Assembly: GCA_965263285.1 (NCBI GenBank)
Contig: CBDHHD010000016.1
Span: forward strand, 62,001-126,000
Direction: 5' to 3'
Length of the DNA stretch: 64,000 nucleotides
DNA from: JASGCP01 sp965263285
GTDB lineage: Bacteria > Bacteroidota > Bacteroidia > Chitinophagales > Chitinophagaceae
Shown here: positions 11,527 to 25,300 of the stretch, piece by piece
Layout: each line of letters begins with the position of its first letter
How positions within the stretch are numbered: position 1 is the stretch's first letter
Notes under the pieces: generated by a model
What the model saw: only the letters and a program-made list of their open reading frames with translations
Told to the model about the DNA's origin: nothing
Databases searched by the model: none
Program-made: the position numbers and the translations under genes

Positions 11527-11616
11527 ACATAAATTTAATACGAAAATAATATAATTATTTCTAATCTCAACAAGCAATCAAATCTAGACTAAATCTTTTT
11601 TTTGGTTTGCTGAACG

Positions 11617-11808
11617 CATTGATTATTTAATAAATAAAAACATGAAAATAATAGAAAGTATCTGATGAGGACTGCTATCAGATAGTAGAGCGTTACAAAA
11701 AAAGGCGAACAACGCAACCAGCAAAAATGTGGGGCGAACTTTATATATGAATCGTTATAATGAGAGCATAAGGCACTTACATAAAATAAATATGGATAAG
11801 AGACCATA
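11617..11808. repeat. Degenerate half copy of the MITE-like repeat
   Basis: The stretch shares blocks with the repeat at 12.7-13.2 kb: the 'aaacatgaaaataatag' block, 'tctgatgaggactgc', 'agagcgttaca' and 'atgaatcgttat'. The right half of the palindrome is missing. It forms the 3' end of the truncated condensation-domain frame. Confidence 0.7.
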
Positions 11809-12696
11809 AAAAATCCTTTTGTATCCTCCAGCAAGCATAAAAAACTCTTTGTACGAGTAATACAAAAAGGAATAAAAATATTATTAACTCTTTGTATATA
11901 CGCCTTACTATTTACAAGGTAAGGCAAAGAAAACAATAATTTAGAGGGCGCTTCATATAAATGTTTATAAAAAAGAACAGACAAAGTCGTTATATAAATA
12001 ATGTAGTCTGTTACAACACGCTGTTTCGCTAATCTTGCCACTCCCATAACATATTCAAGAGGAACAGAATAGTATCTAAAAATTTTATTTTCTTTATTAT
12101 ATTTATATGCCCCTTGAGGTAGCTTTAAAAAGTCTAAAGATATACTCTCTCCTCCCTCTAATTTCTCTCTCCAAAAATTCATTAAAATCTCACGATGTGT
12201 TTCTAACATCCCTTTAACTTTCCTTACAAAAAGAAGATTTTCTTGTTGTTGAGTTTTGATTGAAATCGAATATCTAAAATAAATATCATTATAATAATTT
12301 GAAAGTAACCGAACAAACTCATATATAATCATCCCACCGCTGATAAGATGATGACACACAAACAAAATACAATATTTATCTATTCCTTTTTTAATAACAC
12401 ACAGTCTTGTTAAGCTACTTTTATTCGTTAAATCAAATGGCTTTCTAATCAAACTCTTTATTTCATCAAATGACAAAGCTTGATCAATATACTCTATAGA
12501 ACTAGATCGATTATAAAATGAAGCTAATAAAATTTTACCTTGTTCTTTTGAAACATATAGGTGATAATATAAAAAATCCCTCACTATTCTTTTCCACGCC
12601 AAGGATAATCTTTCTATATCTAAAGAACCATGAATTTCCTGTAAAAAGAATACATTATAGCCTAATGGATCTAATTCACACTCATAAAAAAACACT

Positions 12697-13204
12697 GGTA
12701 TAACGATTTTTTTAGTGAGCAACGACAAAGATAATATATTTTTAAAAAAACCAATTTATTTTTGGCTACGGCTTTTTTTAGGTGATAGAAGCATGGATTA
12801 TTAAATAAATATAAACATGGAAATAATAGGAAATATCTGATGAGGACTGCCCTCAGATAAAGAGCGTTACAAAACGAGGTGAGCGAAGCGACCAGCGAGA
12901 ATGTGGAGGCGGAAGTTTTTATACATGAATCGTTATGATGAGCATAAAGTATGTACATAAAAGATCACTATGGATAAGCTCATCATAACGATTCATACCT
13001 AACCGCCTCCTATTCATTCTCGCTAGCGTAGCGAGCCGTAGTTTTGTAGCTCTTTATCTGCAGGCTTGATTTTTTCTTTGTTTCTTTCTTTTGTATCAAG
13101 ACAAAAGAAAGAAAAAGATATAAAAAAAATAATGAATCTATACCTGAGTCATTACAAAAAAAAGGTGTATTTTAATACCTGCTCACTAAAAAAGTTGTTA
13201 TACC
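12697..13204. mobile_element. MITE-like element, copy 1 (508 bp), inserted in an NRPS start
   Basis: The ends are imperfect terminal inverted repeats of the form GGTATAACGACTTTTTTAGT (family A ends). The flanks read AAACACT on the left and AAACAACT on the right, which I read as an 8-bp target duplication with one base lost. Removing the element rejoins MHLDLDNSLLLSPYQELF to FFYECEL of the condensation domain. Inside are an internal family B left end (GGCTACGGC) and a long imperfect palindrome whose core is a 19-bp perfect inverted repeat (12925-12943 and 12978-12996). Near the right side is a poly-purine/pyrimidine hairpin (TTCTTTCTTTTGT, loop ATCAAG, then its complement). No transposase is encoded; a 95-codon frame crossing it recurs in other copies only because the repeat is conserved. 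Confidence 0.82.
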
Positions 13205-13230
13205 AAACAACTCTTGATAAGGTGATAGTA

Positions 13231-13318
13231 GAAGGCTATTATCTAAATCAAGATGCATACATAAATTTTAACACAAAGCTAATATAATTATTTCTCATCT
13301 CAACAAGCAATCAAATCT
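13231..13318. repeat. Duplicate of the NRPS-A 5' end and leader
   Basis: This stretch is nearly identical to 11499-11586, which covers the first codons and upstream region of NRPS-A, including the shared block 'ctcaacaagcaatcaaatct'. It therefore holds the start codon (13256-13258) and the former promoter or leader region of the third, broken NRPS. It lies directly after the stop codon of NRPS-B. Confidence 0.8.
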
Positions 13319-13333
13319 ATTTATATCTGCAAT

Positions 13334-16300
13334 TTACAATTCTTTATTTGCATCTTTTAACAATGTTCTTTGCTTAATAACATCTACTATTTCATCTTCT
13401 TTTTTAATGATATCTTGATGACTAACTTGCATTTCTATTACTTGAATGTTTTCTATAGGAACGTATTTATCTACATTATTATAAGGCAATGATAATTTGT
13501 ATTGAAAAAAATCGGCAATTTCATCTTTATCAGATAGCATCGCTTTAAATAAAACACAACGACTATATATTAGCTTGCCAGTTAATGCATCATTATTAAG
13601 TTTTTCTTCAATAGATCTATTAGCTAATATTCTTTGCTTATAATCTTCACCTACATTCAAATTATCTAGTAATTCATTTAATGCTTGTTTTCTAAAACTC
13701 AGATCTTTTTTGTTTAAGATATTTGTTAGCGTTTCATCCATTACAGTAGTGTCTAATAGATAAACAATAATATCTTTAATACCTTGTTGTTCTAAATGAT
13801 AAGCCATTTCTAATGCTATCTTTCCTCCTAATGACCAACCTAATAAAATACAAGGTTCTATTGTTGTGTTATTTTTAATTTCATGTAGATAATACTTTGC
13901 TAATAGACTTATCTCACTCATCTTATTATCTGAAAACAAATTATAATTCCCAATGCCATAACAAATATAAGATTCTTGTAATCTATACGCCATATTATAA
14001 TACACCTCTGCACCTGCTCCTCCAGGATGTATCATATAAATTGCTTGTTTAACAATGCTGTTATTTAGCATTAAGACTAAGTCAAATGAAGTTTTTTTAT
14101 AATTTGCCTGAAGTGCCAATTCTCTAATAGTAGGGTATTTAAAAATATCTACTACACTTAAAAATGTACCAAACTCCCTATTTAAAATACTTGCCAATCT
14201 AATCGACAAAATACTATTACCTCCAAGTCTAAAAAAGCTATTATTTACACTTATGGTATTAGGCTCAAGCAATAATAGCGTAGCAAAAATCTGTAACATC
14301 CTTAATTCTAAATTATTAGTTGGAGCTTCTATATTATCTTCTACAAAATTAGCGTTCATATCTAACAGTATCTTTCTATCCAACTTGCCATTTATCGTTA
14401 AAGGCATCTTCTCTATTTGCAACAGCCCTGTAGGCACCATATAGTCAGGCAATTGCTTAGACAAATAACTTCTTAATTCTTCTACATCTACCTGTTCCTT
14501 AGCCACAAAATAACCCACTAAATATTTATTATCTCCTTTCTCATTAACCAATACCACAGCTTGTTCTATAACTTGTTCATCCTTTAATCCTTCAATCCTA
14601 GTCTGAAATCCTTGAATCATAATCTCTATCTCTCCTAATTCAATTCTATATCCCCTTATCTTCACTTGAAAATCATTCCTGCCTATATATTCAATATTAC
14701 CATCGGGGAGCATTCGCACTACATCTCCTGTCTTGTAGAGTTTGCTATTTCTATCTTTCTTTTTACCTTCTTCTGTTTGAAAAGGATTCTTAATAAATCT
14801 TTCCGCAGTTAATTCAGGTCTATTCAAATAGCCTCTTGCTACGCCATCACCTCCAATATACAACTCACCTATACTTCCTATTGGCACAACTTGAAGTTTT
14901 GTATTTAATAAATATATCTTTATATTGTATATTGGTTTCCCAATTTGTTCTACTTCATCTATATTAATTTGTTTGCCCAAAGCATATATGGTTGCCTCTG
15001 TAGGTCCATAATAATTAAACAGCAAATAATTTTTCGAACAATCATTAGCTATGTTTCTATTGCATGGCTCTCCTGCATAGATAATATGTTTTAATTCTGG
15101 ATAGATATATTGCGGGAGTTGTGATAACAACACAGGAGGGATATATAGATAATTAATAGATTTTTCTATGATATATTGAGATAAAAATGAAATGTTTCGT
15201 ATGGCTAATTCATTAAAAATATGCAATTCACCTCCTTGTACTAAAGGGCTTAAGAATTCACTAACAGAAACATCAAATTGATAAGATGTAAACGCACTTG
15301 CCCTTAGATATGTTTGATTAATTGGATATAAAATATACGCAGTAGCATATAAAAGATTAACAACATTTTTATGTTCAACCATTACTCCCTTAGGATTACC
15401 CGTTGTACCTGAAGTATAGATAATATATGCTAAAGAACGAGAACTAATGGTTAATGGTAAATGGTTAATGGTTAATGAATATAATTTTTTTAGAAATTGT
15501 TCATCTGTTACATTAACAATTGGAAACTGAACATTTTCAATTTTCAATTTGCAATTTGTAATTAAACACTTAGGTTGAGTATCCTGTAAAATAAATAAAA
15601 TTCTCTCTTCTGGATATTCGGGTGAGATAGGGCAATAAGCAGAGCCACTCTTAAGCACTCCTAAGATAGCAATAATCATCCATTCACTTCGTTCTAACAA
15701 CAAACAAATAATATCATCTGCTTTAGTATTGTAATTATGATACAAATAATTTGCCAATTGATTGGCTTTACTATTTAACTCATGATAAGTTAATTGCTTA
15801 TCATCAAAAACCACCGCTATGTTATTCGGTGTTCTTGCTACTTGCTCTTCAAACAGCTGATGTATAGTTTTATCTTTAGGGTATTCTTTTTCAGTTTTGT
15901 TATAATCGTATACAAGATAGTTGTATTCTTCATTATCTATTAGTATAAGTTCTTGTTCTAATTTATTGTAACAAATAGGGATTTGTTGCAATAGCAAAGA
16001 CATTAATTTTAATAGCCTTTCTATTTGCTTCTCCTCAAACAACTCGCCCGCATATTTAATTTCTACACTAAGCACACTATCTTTCTCATAAGACAATACA
16101 GTTAATGGATAATCTGTCTTTTCTACTGATGATAAAAATATAGGCACTAATGTATTAACTTCTTGATTGTCTTTGTTTGTAGGTATAGGATAATTCTCAT
16201 ACACTACCATTGTTGCAAATAAACGATCTGAAGTATTACTATTTAAACTACTTAAATTAGTATATGTCAACTGATTTAGTTGCTCTGTATCTTTCTGAAT

Positions 16301-19300
16301 ATTCTTTAATATATTTAATATGCTCTCATTAGAATCATGTCGCACTACCAAGGGTAGTGTGTTGATATACAAGCCTACCGATTGCTCTATATCATTAATA
16401 GGCAAGTTTCTGCCTGAAAGCGTTATGCCAATAATATTGTCATTTCTGTTGTCATATACACTTAATGCCTTGCTCCAACACCACATGATTAAATTACTCC
16501 AGGTAAGTCCTTCTTGTTTAATAAAACTTGACAAAGCTCTGTATTCCTTATCTCTTATCTTAACCCCTTTTGATATGGGTTCTTGAATAAATTTGTAGTC
16601 TAACAGATTAATACCATTCGCATCTTGTTTTCTCAATCCCCTTACTTCTATCGTTCTCTCTACACCAGATAGATAATCTACCCACCATCTATCATGTGTA
16701 TTATTTTTACTTTTTACTTGCAGATATTCTTGTACCCTCAAATATGCTTGATCCTCTAATAGTTCAACTGGTGTATTTTGATTTATTAAACTATTATAAA
16801 CTTCATGAATATAATTTAATAAATTAGGATTACTCCATCCATCACTGATTGCATGATGATTACTATATAAAACCACAAACTCTTCTTTATCTACTTGTAT
16901 CAAATAAACCCTTAATAAATTACCCTTCGCTAAATCATAGTCCTCTTTCCTATCTACTATTCGAATACCCTCTATCGCTTTTTCTTTATTTCTCTTATCC
17001 TGAATATCTCTAAAACGATAATCTAATGTTATCTTCTTATCTATAATCTGCACTATCTCTTCTTCCCAATTAAACCGAACTCTTAGTCCAGGATAACGAT
17101 CTAATGCTTGTTGCCATGACTGAATAAAATAATCCTCATTCACTTGGCTTTTATATTTCCATAATAACTGAACCTTATACGCATCGTCTCCTTCAGACTT
17201 ACTCAAATAATGATAGATAAATCCTGCTTGTAAACTATTGGCTACATAAATGGCTTGTATCTCATTGTCTATTTGCAATCTATTGAGCAAGTCTTTGCTT
17301 ACTATATAATTCGTATCGCTTGGAGTAAGATAAGAACGATTGACTGACTGAATATAATTAGTAATAACAATCATTTCTTGCTTAAAATATATTGAAAGAT
17401 TATCTATATATTCCTTAGTCAGTCTTCCTCGTATTGAAAATTCTAAAATACCATTTTTAAACACTCCCCCATTGATATCTAACCAAAGATTGCTTTTATT
17501 TTTATTAGATACCGACATCCCACTTGATTCGTTTGTTAAAAACCAATCTTGTTGCTCTTCTTTCTTAAATACACCCAAGTAGTTAAAGCTAATCTTTGGC
17601 AAATGCTTATACCCTCTTATAAATCCATAGCCAATACCTTTATTGGGGATTCTTCGCAACTCCTCCTTTACTTCAATAATTGACTCTTGTACATCATCAT
17701 GTATAGGTAGATGAATAGGCACAATACTCGTAAACCAGCCCATTGTCTTAGAAATATCTATATCATCTTGTAACGACTCTCTCCCATGACCTTCTAATAA
17801 AATAGATATTTCCTGCTCATTAAATAACTTTCCTAAGGCTCTTGCTAAGGCAGTTAACAACAAATCATTTACCTCTGTATGAAATACTTGATTCGCAGAT
17901 AGCAATAGATAGTTAGTTATATTATTATCTATTGTAATAGTTGTAAAATAGCTCTCTTCTTGTATAGTAATCTTTGATGATAATTTTGCAATATTCTCTT
18001 GCACTTTCTTCTCTACACCTTCCCAATAACTTAATTCATTGGGATAATGTGCGACATAATCTTTCCCCAAATTTGCCCATTGTCGATAGCTGGTTCGTTT
18101 AGCTAATAGCTTCTTGCCTGTATACACTGTTTCTATATCTTCCAACAAAATACGCCAACTCACCGCATCAATAATAAGATGATGTGCGGCAATAAATATT
18201 CTCGCAGTCTTGTTTTTATATCCCCATATATAAGCCATCTGATAGGTCTTCCCTTCGTAGATGTTAAAACCATCTTGCCAACTCGTGTATTGCTTTTTTA
18301 ATTTCTCTTCAAATACAACAGTTCCTTCTTGCACATTCCATTCGCTAATATCAAGAACATCTAATGGTATGGCTTCTTTCTTACTATCATAATATTGAAT
18401 AATATTTCCGTCTGTATCTTTTCTATAGGAAAGTCTAAAGGCATCATGCTGTTCAACAATTTTTTCTATCGCCATCTTCAATTTTTCTATTTCTAATTCC
18501 GGGGACTCTATTAAAAAAGATTGATTGTAATGATGCTCATTAGTCAGTTTTAATTCAAAAAAATATTGTTGTATCGGCAATAAGTTCAACTCGCCTGATA
18601 GTTTGCCTTGTTCAGATAGATACACTTTAATTTGATGGTTACTCAATACATGCGATACCATTCTTTCGATGGTTCTATGTTCAAAAACATCCTTCACACT
18701 TAATTCTTTTCCTAATTCACTTCTCACCCTACTACTCAACTGAATAGACTTAATGCTATCTCCACCTACCCTAAAAAAATCATCTTGTACACCAATACTG
18801 TTATTGCCTAATAATTTCTCCCAAATAGATAGTAGCTGTTGTTCTAATTCATTTGTAGGGGCTTTGTATTCTTTGCTATCAGCAAGGTTATATTCTATGG
18901 CTAATAATGCCTTTCTATCCAATTTGCCATTCACCGTTAAAGGCATCTGCTCTATTTGCAACAGCCCTGTAGGCACCATATAGTCAGGCAATTGCTTAGA
19001 CAAATAGCTTCTCAATTCTTCTACATCTACTTGTTCCTTAGACACAAAATAACCCACTAAGTATTTATTATCTGCTTTCTTATTAACCAACACGACAGCT
19101 TGTTCTATCATCCTAAAATCCTGAAATCCTTCAATCCTAGTCTGAAATCCTTGAATCCTAGTCTCTATCTCTCCTAATTCAATTCTATAGCCCCTTATCT
19201 TCACTTGAAAATCATTCCTGCCTATATATTCAATATTGCCATCGGGTAGCATTCGCACTATGTCTCCTGTTTTATACAGCCTACTATTTCTATTTTTCTT

Positions 19301-22300
19301 TTTATCTTCTTCAGTTTGAAAAGGATTTTTAATAAAGCGTTCTGCAGTTAATTCAGGTCTATTCAAATAACCTCTTGCTACACCATCACCCCCAATATAC
19401 AACTCCCCTATACTTCCTATTGGCACAACTTGAAGTTTTGTATTTAATAAATATATCTTTATATTGTATATTGGTTTCCCAATTTGTTCTACTTCATCTA
19501 TATTAATTTGTTTACCTAAAGCATATATGGTTGCCTCTGTAGGTCCATAATAATTAAAAAGAAAATAATTTTTCGAACAATCATTAGCTATGTTTCTATT
19601 GCATGGCTCTCCTGCATAGATAATATGTTTTAATTCTGGATAGATATGTTGCGGGAGTTGTGATAACAACACAGGAGGGATATATAGATAATTAATAGAT
19701 TTTTCTATAATATATTGAGATAAAAATGAAATGTTTCGTATGGCTAATTCATTAAAAATATGCAATTCGCCTCCTTGTACTAAAGGGCTTAAGAATTCAC
19801 TAACAGAAACATCAAATTGATAAGAGGTAAACGCACTTGCCCTTAGATATGTTTGATTAATTGGATATAAAATATACGCAGTAGCATATAAAAGATTAAC
19901 AACATTTTTATGTTCAACCATTACCCCCTTAGGATTTCCTGTTGTTCCTGAAGTATAAATAATATAAGCTAAGGAATGAGAGCTAATGGTTAATGGTAAA
20001 TGGTTAATGGTTAATGAATATAATTCTTTTAGAAATTGTTCATCTGTTACATTAACAATTGTAACCCGAACATTTTCAATTTTCAATTTGCAATTTGTAA
20101 TTAAACACTTAGGTTGAGTGTCTTGTAAAATAAACAATACCCTCTCTTCTGGATACTCAGGTGAGATAGGACAATAAGCTACCCCACTTTTAAGCACTCC
20201 TAAAATAGCAATAATCATCCATTCACTTCGTTCTAACAACAAACAAATAATATCATCTGCTTTAGTATTGTAATTATGATACAAATAATTTGCCAATTGA
20301 TTGGCTTTACTATTTAACTCTTGATAAGTTAATTTTTTATCCTCAAAAACCACCGCTATATTATTCGGTGTTCGTGCTACTTGCTCTTCAAATAACTGAT
20401 GTATGGTTTTATCTTTAGGATACTCTTTTTCAGTTTTGTTATAATCGTATACAAGATAATTGTATTCTTCATTATCTATTAGTATAAGTTCTTGTTCTAA
20501 TTTATTGTAACAAATAGGGATTTGTTGCAATAGCAAAGACATTAATTTTAATAGCCTTTCTATTTGCTTCTCCTCAAACAGCTCACCTGCATATTTAATT
20601 TCTACACTAAGCACACTATCTTTCTCATAAGCCAATACAGTCAATGGATAATCTGTCTTTTCTACTGATGATAAAAATATAGGCAATAATGCATGTGCAT
20701 CTTGATTATCTTTGTTTGTAGGTCTGGGATAATTCTCATACACTACCATCGTAGCAAATAAACGATCTGAAGCATTGCTATGTAAACTACTTAAATGAGT
20801 ATGTGTTAACTGATTCAATTGCTCCGTATCTTTCTGAATATTCTTTAATATATTTAATATGCTCTCATTAGAATCATGTCGCACTACCAAGGGTAGTGTG
20901 TTAATATACAAACCTACGGATTGCTCTATATCATTAATAGGCAAGCTTCTGCCTGAAAGCGTTATGCCAATAATATTGTCATTTCTGTTGTCATATACAC
21001 TTAATGCCTTGCTCCAACACCACATGATTAAATTACTCCAGGTAAGTCCCTCTTGTTTAATAAAACTTGACAAAGCTCTGTATTCCTTATCTCTTATCTT
21101 AACCCCTTTTGATATGGGTTCTTGAATAAATTTGTAGTCTAACAGATTAATACCGTTCGCCTCTTGTTTTCTCAATCCCCTTACTTCTATCGTTCTTTCT
21201 ACACCGGATAGATAATCTACCCACCATTTACTATATATATACTTTTTACTTTGCAGTTGCAAATATTCTTGTGCCCTCAAATAAGCTTGATCCTCTAATA
21301 GTTCAACTGGTGTATTTTGGTTTATTAAACTATTATAAACTTCATGAATATAATTTAATAAATTAGGATTACTCCATCCATCACTTATTGCATGATGATT
21401 ACTATACAAAACTACAAACTCTTCTTTATCTACTTGTATCAAATAAACCCTTAATAAATTACCCTTCGCTAAATCATAGTCCTCTTTCCTATCTTCTATT
21501 CGAATAGTCTCTATCGCTTTTTCTTTATTTCTCTTATCCTGAATATCTCTAAAACGGTAATCTAATGTTGCCTTCTTATCTATAATTTGCACTATCGTTT
21601 CTTCCCAATTAAACCGAACTCTTAGCCCAGGGTAACGATCCAATGCTTGTTGCCATGACTGAATAAAATAATCCTCATTCACTTGGCTTTTATATTTCCA
21701 CAATAACTGAACCTTATACGCATCGTCTCCTTCAGACTTACTCAAATAATGATAGATAAATCCTGCTTGTAAACTATTGGCTACATAAATGGCTTGTATC
21801 TCATTGTCTATTTGCAATCTATTGAGTAAATCTTTGCTTAGTATATAATTCGTATCACTTGTAGTAAGATAAGATCTATTGACTGACTGAATATAATTAG
21901 TAATAACAATCATTTCTTGCTTAAAATATATTGAAAGATTATCTATATATTCCTTAGTCAGCCTTCCTCGTATTGAAAATCCCAGAACACCATTTGCACC
22001 TACTCCCCCATTGATATCTAACCAAAGATTGCTTTTATTTTTATTAGATACCGACATCCCACTTGATTCATTTGTCAAAAACCAATCTTGCTGCTCTTCT
22101 TTCTTAAATACCCCCAAGTAGTTAAAGCTAATCTTTGGCAAATGCTTATACCCTCTTATAAATCCATAGCCAATACCTTTATTGGGGATTCTTCTCAACT
22201 CCTCCTTTACTTCAATAATTGACTCTTGCACATTATCATATATAGGTAGATGGATAGGCACAATACTCGTAAACCAGCCCATTGTCTTAGAAATATCTAT

Positions 22301-25300
22301 ATCATCTTGTAACGACTCTCTCCCATGACCTTCTAATAGAATAGATATTTCCTGCTCATTAAATAACTTTCCTAAGGCTCTTGCTAAGGCAGTTAACAAC
22401 AAATCATTTACCTCTGTATGAAATACTTGATTCGCAGATAGCAATAAATAATTAATTATATCACTATCTATTGCAATAGTTGTAATATAATCCTCTTCTT
22501 GTATAGTAATCTTTGATGATAATTTTGCAATATTCTCTTGCACTTTCTTCTCTACACCTTCCCAATAACTTAATTCATTAGGATAATGTGCGACATAATC
22601 TTTCCCTATATTTACCCATTGGCGATAGCTCGTTCGTTTAGCTAATAGCTTCTTGCCTTTATACACTATTTCTATATCTTCCAACAAAATACGCCAACTC
22701 ACCGCATCAATAATAAGATGGTGTGCAGCAATAAATATTCTCGCTGTCTTGTTTTTATATCCCCATATATAAGCCATCTGATAGGTCTTCCCTTCGTAGA
22801 TGTTAAAACTATCTTGCCAACTCGTGTATTGCCTTTTTAATTTCTCTTCAAATACAACAGTTCCTTCTTGCACATTCCATTCGCTAATATCAAGAACATC
22901 TAATGGTATGGCTTCTTTCTCACTATCATAATATTGAATAATATTTCCGTCTGTATCTTTTCTATAGGAAAGTCTAAAGGCATCATGCTGTTCAACAATT
23001 TTTTCTATCGCCATCTTCAATTTTTCTATTTCTAATTCCGGGGACTCTATTAAAAAAGATTGATTGTAATGATGCTCATTAGTCAGTTTTAATTCAAAAA
23101 AATATTGTTGTATCGGCAATAAAGACAACTCGCCTGATAGTTTGCCTTGTTCAGATAGATACACTTTAATTTGATGGTTACTCAATACATGCGATACCAT
23201 TCTTTCGATGGTTCTATGTTCAAAAACATCCTTCACACTTAATTCTTTTCCTAATTCACTTCTCACCCTACTACTCAACTGAATAGACTTAATGCTATCT
23301 CCACCTACCCTAAAAAAATCATCTTGTACACCAATACTGTTATTGCCTAATAGTTTCTCCCAAATAGATAATAGCTGTTGTTCTAATTCATTTTTAGGGG
23401 CTTTGTATTCTTTGCTATCAGTAAGGTTATATTCTATGGCTAATAATGCCTTTCTATCCAACTTGCCATTCACCGTTAAAGGTATTCGATCTATTTGCAC
23501 CAATCCTATAGGTACCATATAGTCAGGCAATTGCTTAGACAAATAAATTCTTAATTCTTCTACATCTACCTGTTCCCTAGCCACAAAATAACCCACTAAG
23601 TATTTATTTTCTGCTTTCTTATTAACCAATACTACAGCTTGTTCTATCATCCTAAAATCCTGAAATCCTTCAATCCTAGTCTGAAATCCTTGAATCCTAT
23701 TCTCTATTTCTCCTAATTCAATTCTGTAGCCTCTTATCTTCGCTTGAAAATCATTCCTACCTATATATTCAATATTACCATCAGGTAGCATTCGCACTAT
23801 GTCTCCTGTTTTGTAGAGTTTGCTATTTCTATCTTTCTTTTTATCTTCTTCTGTTTGAAAAGGGTTTTGAATAAATCGTTCTGCAGTTAATTCAGGTCTA
23901 TTCAAATACCCTCGCGCTACGCCATCGCCTCCAATATACAATTCACCAATAAATCCTTGGGGCAATAAAAGACCCTCTTTATTTAATATATATATACAAG
24001 TATTCGATATGGGAGATCCTATATTCAAATCAATTGTATTATTTAAAGAAGAAACAAGACTAGTAATAGTAGTCTCCGTAGGCCCATACTCATTTAAAAA
24101 AAGTATGTTATCAAATATTGTTTTATATACTTTATTTCTTATCTCATTTGTTACACGCTCTCCTCCAAGAATCAATCTATTGAGTGTTGGCAATGTCACT
24201 ATTGGTAAACTATTAAAATAAGAAGGTGTCGTGTGAAAATGTGTAATTTCATTTTTATTTATAAAACTAATTAAACCATCTACATCTTGTATTAATTCTT
24301 CTGATATCATAAAAAGAGTAAATCCTTTTAGAAGAGGTATAAAAAATTGCTCCACTGATGGGTCAAAAATATATGAGAAAAAATTAAGCATTCTTTCTTC
24401 ATCTTGCCAAAAATGACTCTTATCTAAAGCATAGATAAGATTTATAACTCCTCCATGTTCAATCATCACTCCTTTAGGATTTCCTGTTGTTCCAGAAGTA
24501 TAAATAATATAAGCTAAGGAATGAGAGCTAATGGTTAATCGTAAATGGTTAATGGTTAATGAATATAATTCTTTTAGAAATTGTTCATCCATTAAATTAA
24601 CAATTAGAAAGTGAATATTTTCAATTTTCAATTTGCAATTTGTAATTAAACACTTAGACTGAGTGTCTTGTAAAATAAACAATATCCGCTCTTCAGGGTA
24701 TTCGGGAGAAATAGGACAATAAGCAGCTCCGCTCTTAAACACTCCTAAAATAGCAACAATCATCCATTCACTTCGCTCCAATAACAAACAAATAATATCG
24801 TCTGCTTTAGTTTGATAATTATTGTGCAAATAATATGCTAACTGATTAGCTTTGTTATTTAACTCTTGGTAGGTTAGTTGCTTCTCCTCAAATACCACTG
24901 CTATGTTATTCGGCGTTCTTGCTACTTGCTCTTCAAATAACTGATGTATGGTTTTGTCTTTGGGGTAGTCTCTTTCTGTTTTGTTATAATCGTATACAAG
25001 ATAATTGTATTCTTCATTATCTATTAGTATAAGTTCTTGTTCTAATTTATTGTAACCAATAGGGATTTGTTGCAATAGCAAAGACATTAATTTTAATAGC
25101 CTTTCTATTTGCTTCTCCTCAAACAGCTCTCCTGCATATTTAACTTCTACACTAAGCGCACCATCTTTCTCATAAGCCAATACAGTCAATGAATAATCTG
25201 TCTTTTCTACTGAAGATAAAAATATAGGCACTAATGTATTAACTTCTTGATTGTCTTTGTTTGTAGGTATAGGATAATTCTCATACACTACCATTGTTGC

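Larger units (their letters stand above)
11589..13258 (-). pseudogene. Remnant of a third NRPS: starter condensation domain, split and truncated
   Basis: The first 18 or so codons (13258 to 13205) read MHLDLDNSLLLSPYQELF, close to the start of NRPS-A. The frame is then interrupted by a 508-bp MITE-like element (12697-13204) and resumes at 12696 with FFYECELDPLGYNVFF. An open frame continues to 11589, but only the part down to about 11.81 kb is condensation domain; it carries HHLISGG where HHxxxDG is usual. After the residues EDTKGFF the frame enters a degenerate copy of the same repeat family and ends there, so the rest of the domain and all later domains are gone. It lies between NRPS-B and NRPS-A on the same strand and looks like the relic of a tandem NRPS duplication. 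Expression of a functional product is unlikely. Confidence 0.8.

Noticed and set aside
12671..12958. Minus-strand 95-codon frame (and similar frames at 47529-47723 and 52878-53072)
   Set aside because: They coincide with the palindromic repeat in each copy, have no recognisable domain and shift with the repeat, so they are repeat-derived.
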